From: Candidatus Saccharimonadia bacterium
GTDB taxonomy: Bacteria; Patescibacteriota; Saccharimonadia; Saccharimonadales; Saccharimonadaceae
Direction of reading: 5' to 3'
NCBI GenBank assembly: GCA_023257755.1
Contig: JALRBM010000003.1
Span: 1-8,954 of the forward strand
DNA: 8,954 nt
Shown in pieces: positions 6,104-8,954 of this stretch; the first letter of the stretch is position 1; the number at the start of each line of letters is the position of its first letter. The position numbers and the translations under genes were made by a program. A model generated the notes under the pieces. The model saw nothing but the letters and a program-made list of their open reading frames with translations. It made no database searches and was not told the DNA's origin.

Positions 6104-6726
6104 TGTTTACAGCCGCCATCAAACACCTGCGAGACCACGACCCGGTCCTAAGAAGGATTATCGACCGTGGCGCCGTTCCTGACTTTGCCCCTCATACCGA
6201 CTATTATCAGGAACTTACGAGCAGTATTATCGGCCAGCAGCTTAGCGTTAAAGCTGCCGCTTCGATTAATAAGCGCTTCGTCGAACTGTTTGATACATTT
6301 CCCTCGCCCGAACAAATCCTCACTAAAAATATCGATGAACTGCGCACCGCCGGCCTTTCCGGCGCAAAAGCGCGGTATGTCCAGGATCTTGCCCGCCATA
6401 TTATCGATGGAAAAATTACATTCAACGACTTCGACCAGATGAGTAACGAGGAGATTGCCCGGGAGCTGACGCGGGTTAAAGGTATTGGCGAATGGACCGC
6501 TCACATGTTTTTAATTTTTTGCATGGGCAGACAAGATGTTTTGCCGATCGGCGATTTAGGCATTCGAAACGGCACCAAGACACTTTACGGACTCACCTCC
6601 CTTCCCACCCCCGATCAAGTACGCGAGATTGCCAAGCAGCAGCATTGGCACCCCTACGAATCGGTAGCAAGCTGGTACGTCTGGGAGGCCTTGGACAATG
6701 CGCCTAAAAAAGATAGCCCCTTGTAG
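6103..6726 (+). CDS. alkA: DNA-3-methyladenine glycosylase II (AlkA-type HhH-GPD)
   Basis: AlkA-type enzymes excise 3-methyladenine and other alkylated bases, opening base-excision repair. The 207-residue protein has the HhH-GPD core only: TSSIIGQQLSVKAA (39-52), LSGAKARYVQDLA (85-97), the helix-hairpin-helix VKGIGEWTAHMF (125-136) and PIGDLGIRNG (148-157) with the expected catalytic Asp151. It lacks the N-terminal domain of E. coli AlkA, so it resembles the shorter Mpg2/MagIII-like forms common in bacteria. It has no Fe-S cysteines (only Cys140). Start ATG 6103 shares one base with the TAA of the upstream MBL gene, so it is probably translated by reinitiation. The TAG stop lies in the loop and arm of an intrinsic-terminator-like hairpin that ends the operon. 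Confidence 0.92.
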   Translation: MFTAAIKHLRDHDPVLRRIIDRGAVPDFAPHTDYYQELTSSIIGQQLSVKAAASINKRFVELFDTFPSPEQILTKNIDELRTAGLSGAKARYVQDLARHIIDGKITFNDFDQMSNEEIARELTRVKGIGEWTAHMFLIFCMGRQDVLPIGDLGIRNGTKTLYGLTSLPTPDQVREIAKQQHWHPYESVASWYVWEALDNAPKKDSPL

Positions 6727-6742
6727 GAGCTATCCATTTTTT
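6706..6742. terminator. Bidirectional intrinsic terminator between alkA and ytxH-like gene
   Basis: Arms 6712-6720 and 6726-6734 enclose a 5-base loop. The minus-strand RNA pairs all nine bases with one G-U and ends in six U from 6711 to 6706, serving the ytxH-like operon. The plus-strand RNA has one C-A mismatch but six U (6737-6742), serving the msrA operon. The alkA stop codon sits inside the hairpin. Confidence 0.75.
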
Positions 6743-6755
6743 ATCACTATCCGAT

Positions 6756-7148
6756 TTAACGAAGATGTTTTTCGGCGTCCTTCTGGACACGGGCAGCGGT
6801 GCGCTTTGCCTCTTCGGCAACGCGGCTGGCACGAGTTTTAGCCTCATCACCAAGTTTTGTCGCTTCATCGGCGACACCGTCAGCCACCCTAGTGGCCGAT
6901 TTGCGGGCGCTCTTGGCCATACTCACGGCTTCATCGCCGACGTGGCCGGCACTTTCACGAAGTGTCCCGGCGGCCTCTTTGGCGGCGGCTTTTACCTGCC
7001 CTGCTTTTTCATTGGCGTATTCTTTTGCTTCAAGTGTTTTGTCCTTGATATCCTGGCGCGTCTCGGCGCCGCTCTTTGGGGCAAGCAGGATTCCTGCGAC
7101 AAATCCGGCAGCGGCGGCTGCAATAACATGTACGACTTTATTACTCAT
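6756..7148 (-). CDS. YtxH-like protein with long amphipathic 11-residue-repeat helix
   Basis: A 130-residue protein. Residues 5-23 are a hydrophobic Ala/Gly-rich segment followed by LLAPKSGAETRQDIKD, the hallmark of the YtxH domain (Bacillus YtxH is a general-stress protein of unknown biochemistry). The rest is a Lys/Ala/Glu-rich helix with an 11-residue period, clearest at 81-91, 92-102, 103-113 and 114-124, as in LEA proteins and apolipoproteins, suggesting membrane-surface binding or desiccation-type protection. The start ATG 7146-7148 follows AAAGGAG by 9-10 bases. The stop codon of the upstream membrane-protein gene (TAA 7166-7168) lies 17 bases ahead and almost touches this RBS, so the two are one operon. 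It ends into the shared terminator at 6706-6742. Confidence 0.85.
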   Translation of the reverse strand: MSNKVVHVIAAAAAGFVAGILLAPKSGAETRQDIKDKTLEAKEYANEKAGQVKAAAKEAAGTLRESAGHVGDEAVSMAKSARKSATRVADGVADEATKLGDEAKTRASRVAEEAKRTAARVQKDAEKHLR

Positions 7149-7165
7149 ATTCTGATTCTCCTTTC

Positions 7166-7378
7166 TTAACGAAATAGCCTGCTAATGTGGCGAAATAGTT
7201 TTACCGGCGACACCCAATCAGATGCCGAGGCAATGTTTTGTGAAATAGCCTCGATATTACGCAGTACCCGGTTAATCTTTAGGAGTACGACGGTAACGAC
7301 GGCTAATAGCGCGACGATAACGAGCGATAGTAATACCACTGCAATCGTGAGGAGTGTGATAACGGTGTTCGTATCCAC
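7166..7378 (-). CDS. Small membrane protein, DUF948/YtxG-like
   Basis: A 70-residue protein with one long hydrophobic segment (about 7-34, rich in Val, Leu, Ile) and then a polar KINRVLRNIEAISQNIASASDWV helix and a basic tail. This matches the N-terminal topology of DUF948 proteins such as Bacillus YtxG, which is encoded next to ytxH, though this one is shorter; the link rests on context and topology rather than clear sequence identity. The start is GTG 7376-7378, preceded by AAGGAAGG about four bases upstream. It is the first gene of a two-gene minus-strand operon with the YtxH-like protein. A TATAAT lies about 34 bases upstream of the start. Confidence 0.72.
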   Translation of the reverse strand: MDTNTVITLLTIAVVLLSLVIVALLAVVTVVLLKINRVLRNIEAISQNIASASDWVSPVKLFRHISRLFR

Positions 7379-7404
7379 TGGCCTTCCTTTCGTTTAGTTT
7401 GCCC

Positions 7405-7417
7405 CTTATCTATTATA
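7405..7417 (-). promoter_or_regulatory. -10 region of the YtxG/YtxH-like operon promoter
   Basis: The minus strand reads TATAAT (7417-7412) followed by AGATAAG. The 12-base ATAATAGATAAG is identical to the -10 and start region of the operon at 4090. No good -35 is seen at 17-18 bp (CTGAAT, 3/6). The predicted start near 7405 gives a leader of about 27 bases containing the AAGGAAGG RBS. Confidence 0.5.
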
Positions 7418-7512
7418 CCTCTTATCGGCAATTGATTCAGGACAATTGGTGTTTGTGTTGGTGATAACAACATTTATTACTTTATCACTTTATTGACATA
7501 AAAGCAATAGCT
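7418..7512. other. AT-rich intergenic stretch with short inverted repeats
   Basis: This gap between two minus-strand genes carries GTGATAA (7461-7467) and TTATCAC (7482-7488), a 7-bp inverted repeat with a 14-base loop. A further short AT-rich hairpin, AAAGC/GCTTT (7501-7505 and 7510-7514), reaches the kinase stop codon. Neither is followed by a U-tract on the minus strand, so a terminator for the kinase gene is not clear. No further gene is seen. Confidence 0.35.
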
Positions 7513-8019
7513 TTATGATGTAATATCTTCCAGAATTGTGGCGACCGTATCGTCAAATTCAGAGTTTTCAGGAATAATTTTCTCGCCGCTAATCCCTAGA
7601 ACATCCTTATCGACATACCAGCTTCTCATCTTTTCTTCGCCAAAATCCTGAGAGTTTGGTTTCGTCCAATGGCGCCTAAATGTCTCTTCCAGAGAAATAT
7701 CAAAATAATACACCAAGGATTTTCCGTTATGGTCACTAACCAATGTGCGCAGCATTTCACCGTAATGTTTTTCAGGTAAAATTCCCTCTAAAATCACGTC
7801 GTATCCGTGTGAAAGCGCAAACTCAACGTTCAATCGGATTAGTTCGATATTGGGCTGATTTGGCCGGTCGTGCTCGCGTAAAAGTGTGCGGCGGATGTAA
7901 TCCTGTTCGACGATTGCCGTTCCATATCCCATCCGTTCGCGCAGTGCCCTCGCGACGCTGCTTTTGCCCGATCCGGAGTTGCCGCGCAAAATTATAAGTT
8001 GTTGCCCCTGAGACTTCAT
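7513..8019 (-). CDS. P-loop small-molecule kinase (zeta toxin / AAA_33-like)
   Basis: A 168-residue P-loop protein of the kinase superfamily that includes zeta toxin, chloramphenicol phosphotransferase and polynucleotide kinase. Walker A is G13NSGSGKS20, then IVEQDYIRR (36-44), a GYDVILEGIL strand (72-81; Glu78 Gly79), YYFDISLEET (104-113), a lid RRHWTKP (115-121), and a FGEEKMRSWY signature (126-135). This pattern is shared by a group of bacterial proteins annotated only as AAA family ATPase or kinase; the substrate is unknown. ATG 8017-8019 gives the usual spacing before the P-loop; an in-frame TTG at 8064 is rejected because it would cover the promoter. A GGGG tract 2-3 bases upstream is the only RBS-like sequence. 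No antitoxin gene is adjacent, which argues against a zeta-type toxin. Confidence 0.82.
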   Translation of the reverse strand: MKSQGQQLIILRGNSGSGKSSVARALRERMGYGTAIVEQDYIRRTLLREHDRPNQPNIELIRLNVEFALSHGYDVILEGILPEKHYGEMLRTLVSDHNGKSLVYYFDISLEETFRRHWTKPNSQDFGEEKMRSWYVDKDVLGISGEKIIPENSEFDDTVATILEDITS

Positions 8020-8028
8020 ATCCCCGCC

Positions 8029-8058
8029 ATGATGCCACGAGCCGGGATAGTTCGTCAA
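8029..8058 (-). promoter_or_regulatory. Candidate promoter for the P-loop kinase, very short leader
   Basis: TTGACG (8058-8053, 5/6) and CATCAT (8034-8029, 4/6) on the minus strand are 18 bp apart. Initiation seven bases after the -10 would be near 8022, leaving about three bases before the ATG. The -10 is weak, so this is tentative, but it lies just past a terminator where a new promoter is needed. Confidence 0.35.
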
Positions 8059-8062
8059 CCAC

Positions 8063-8121
8063 AAAAAGCAAATGCCCGCCGAATCCCGGCGAGCAGATGC
8101 TCTGAAGCCGGACCGGCGGGC
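8063..8121 (-). terminator. Intrinsic terminator after the GC-rich small gene
   Basis: An elongated hairpin starts one base after the TGA at 8123. The outer arms (8114-8121 and 8074-8081) pair perfectly over eight GC-rich bases; CCGGC/GCCGG and GAGC/GCTC extend it inward with small internal loops. The minus-strand RNA continues AUUUGCUUUUUG, an interrupted U-tract. Confidence 0.65.
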
Positions 8122-8122
8122 G

Positions 8123-8305
8123 TCAGCGTGACGATCGACGACCCAAGGAGCCGATCCGCATGGCCCAGCGGATGTACCACGGCGGGTTGAAGGCCAGGCG
8201 CATGAGCCTCGGGTCGAGGCGCAACCTGAGAGGCGACTCGGGGTGGACCCGGTGCTCCAGGGCCGTCTTCAGGATCTTCGTGCGGCTGCTGTCGGGCTCG
8301 GGCAT
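8123..8305 (-). CDS. Unrecognised 60-residue basic protein with GC-rich codon use
   Basis: A 60-residue protein (Arg-rich, ending SLGRRSSR) matching no family I know. The centre reads HPESPLRLRLDPRLMRLAF, then NPPWYIRWAMRIG, an amphipathic, possibly membrane-associating stretch too short and polar for a clear membrane span. Evidence that it is real: ATG 8303-8305 lies six bases after GAGGAG (8317-8312), a good promoter sits upstream, a terminator hairpin follows the stop, and 55 of 60 codons end in G or C. That codon bias is far from the mixed usage of its neighbours and resembles high-GC Actinobacteria, which are hosts of Saccharibacteria, so a recent acquisition is plausible (inference). 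Alternatives are a structured RNA in this GC-rich segment or an assembly artefact. In-frame sequence upstream to 8335 overlaps the leader and is not used. Confidence 0.6.
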   Translation of the reverse strand: MPEPDSSRTKILKTALEHRVHPESPLRLRLDPRLMRLAFNPPWYIRWAMRIGSLGRRSSR

Positions 8306-8340
8306 GGCCCGCTCCTCTCGTCGACGTTGTGACAAGAGTA

Positions 8341-8369
8341 ATTATATACTATTTTTAATGTTTAGTCTA
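8341..8369 (-). promoter_or_regulatory. Promoter for the 60-residue gene
   Basis: TAGACT (8369-8364, 4/6) and a perfect TATAAT (8346-8341) are separated by 17 bp on the minus strand. Initiation near 8334 gives a leader of about 29 bases that contains the GAGGAG ribosome site. The -35 coincides with the aspS stop codon. Confidence 0.58.
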
Positions 8370-8954
8370 TAGTCCGAGCTCTTTGAGTTGGGCGGCGTCT
8401 ACCGTGCTCGGCGAACTCATCATGAGGTCGACGCCCGAACCGTTCTTTGGAAATGCCACGGTTTCGCGAATATTATCCTCGCCGATCAGCACCATGAAAA
8501 GCCGGTCGATGCCGAAGGCGCATCCGGCGTGCGGCGGAGCGCCATATTTGAAGGCATTGATCATTGCCCCAAAGCGGCTGTCGACATAGTCTTTGCCGTA
8601 GCCTAGAGCGCCAAAGGCAGCGTACATGACATCGGGGTTGTGGTTTCGAACGGCACCGGAGCAGATTTCGTAGCCATTGGCGACCATGTCATATTGATCG
8701 GCCATAATCTCGAGCTTGTCTTCGTGATCAAGCGCACTGAGGCCGCCCTTCGGCATCGAAAAGGGGTTATGGCCGAAGTCGAGCGCTCTACTCTTTTCGT
8801 CCCACTCGTAAAACGGAAAGTCAACGATCCAGGCCAGAGCTACTTTATTCGGATCTTTGAGGTCGAAATGCGCAGCAAATTCATTACGCAAACGACCAAG
8901 TACTTTGTTAACTGTCTCGCGCTTGTCGGCGCCGAAGAAGACAGCATCACCATC
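8367..8954 (-). CDS. aspS: Aspartate--tRNA ligase, C-terminal part (5' truncated by window)
   Basis: AspS charges tRNA-Asp (or tRNA-Asp and tRNA-Asn in non-discriminating forms). The frame is open to the right window edge, giving 195 C-terminal residues of an enzyme usually near 590. Visible bacterial-type features, in order, are DGDAVFFGADKRE, WIVDFPFYEWDE, the NPFSMPK region, YDMVANGYEICSGAVRNHNPDVM (class II motif 2-3 region with substrate contacts), FKYGAPPHAGCAFGIDRL (motif 3, with the catalytic Arg), and the late GEDNIRETVAFPKN. It ends KELGL with TAG at 8367-8369. In the full bacterial enzyme the GAD insertion lies upstream, outside or at the edge of the window. No terminator follows; the next promoter overlaps the stop. 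Discriminating versus non-discriminating type cannot be decided from this fragment. Confidence 0.95.
   Translation of the reverse strand, partial: DGDAVFFGADKRETVNKVLGRLRNEFAAHFDLKDPNKVALAWIVDFPFYEWDEKSRALDFGHNPFSMPKGGLSALDHEDKLEIMADQYDMVANGYEICSGAVRNHNPDVMYAAFGALGYGKDYVDSRFGAMINAFKYGAPPHAGCAFGIDRLFMVLIGEDNIRETVAFPKNGSGVDLMMSSPSTVDAAQLKELGL

Noticed and set aside
6765..7169. Long open frames on the plus strand across 6765-7169.
   Set aside because: They are antisense to the YtxH-like gene, whose Ala/Lys/Glu-rich codons leave stop-free shadows. They lack an RBS or any family motif.
7493..7519. Perfect TTGACA followed by TATGAT on the plus strand, an apparent antisense promoter into the kinase gene.
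   Set aside because: The spacer is only 15 bp, the region is AT-rich and no plus-strand gene follows, so chance is the simpler explanation.
7513..8019. Reading the P-loop kinase as the toxin of a zeta-epsilon toxin-antitoxin system.
   Set aside because: No epsilon-like antitoxin gene is adjacent, and the FGEEKMRSWY and TKP motifs fit a general kinase group. The neighbouring 60-residue protein has its own promoter and terminator.
8061..8340. Insertion of a mobile element carrying the GC-rich gene.
   Set aside because: No terminal inverted repeats, target-site duplication, integrase or transposase was visible at the edges.
8160..8372. Plus-strand frames through the GC-rich segment at 8160-8372.
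   Set aside because: The minus-strand frame has the GC-rich third positions, RBS, promoter and terminator. The plus frames lack these and extend into the aspS end.

Overview
The window looks like a compact bacterial chromosome segment, most likely from a Patescibacteria/CPR lineage close to Candidatus Saccharibacteria (TM7). This is inferred from gene content and style: very short gaps, start/stop overlaps, tail-to-tail gene overlaps, an Fe-S-free MutY-like glycosylase, a CYTH-kinase fusion and several small secreted or membrane proteins of no known family. UGA is used as a stop and UGG as Trp, so it is not one of the lineages that read UGA as Gly. No mobile element, CRISPR array, rRNA or tRNA was seen, and no gene-free stretch exceeds about 135 bases.

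Layout. 1-674 (+) is the C-terminal half of murC (peptidoglycan precursor synthesis). It overlaps at its tail a (-) gene, 650-1333, for a winged-helix protein with a C-terminal degenerate NUDIX domain. That gene is divergent from 1424-2584 (+), an N-terminal CYTH/triphosphate-tunnel domain fused to a uridine-kinase-like P-loop domain. The 90-bp gap between them holds a perfect 10-bp palindrome and an 8-bp inverted repeat. A (-) operon follows (4090 to 2556): a secreted protein, a single-pass membrane protein and trmB (tRNA m7G46 methyltransferase).

4116-4916 (-) is a MutY/EndoIII-like glycosylase. Only 30 bp separate it from a divergent (+) operon of three overlapping genes: msrA, a metallo-beta-lactamase-fold protein and an AlkA-type 3-methyladenine glycosylase (4947-6726). 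Together these form an oxidative/alkylation damage island. The (+) operon ends in a hairpin that also serves as a strong terminator for a converging (-) pair: a small membrane protein and a YtxH-like amphipathic-helix protein (7378 to 6756), reminiscent of Bacillus ytxG-ytxH.

The right end is all (-): a P-loop nucleotide or small-molecule kinase (7513-8019), an unrecognised 60-residue ORF with strikingly GC-rich third positions, its own promoter, RBS and terminator (8123-8305), and the C-terminal third of aspS (8367-8954).

The most unusual points are the CYTH-kinase fusion paired with a possible NUDIX-sensor regulator, the Fe-S-less MutY homologue with Glu in place of the catalytic Asp, several promoters that put the transcription start at or next to the start codon, and the compositionally foreign 60-residue cassette. 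Identifications come from recognising motifs by eye; no database search was possible.
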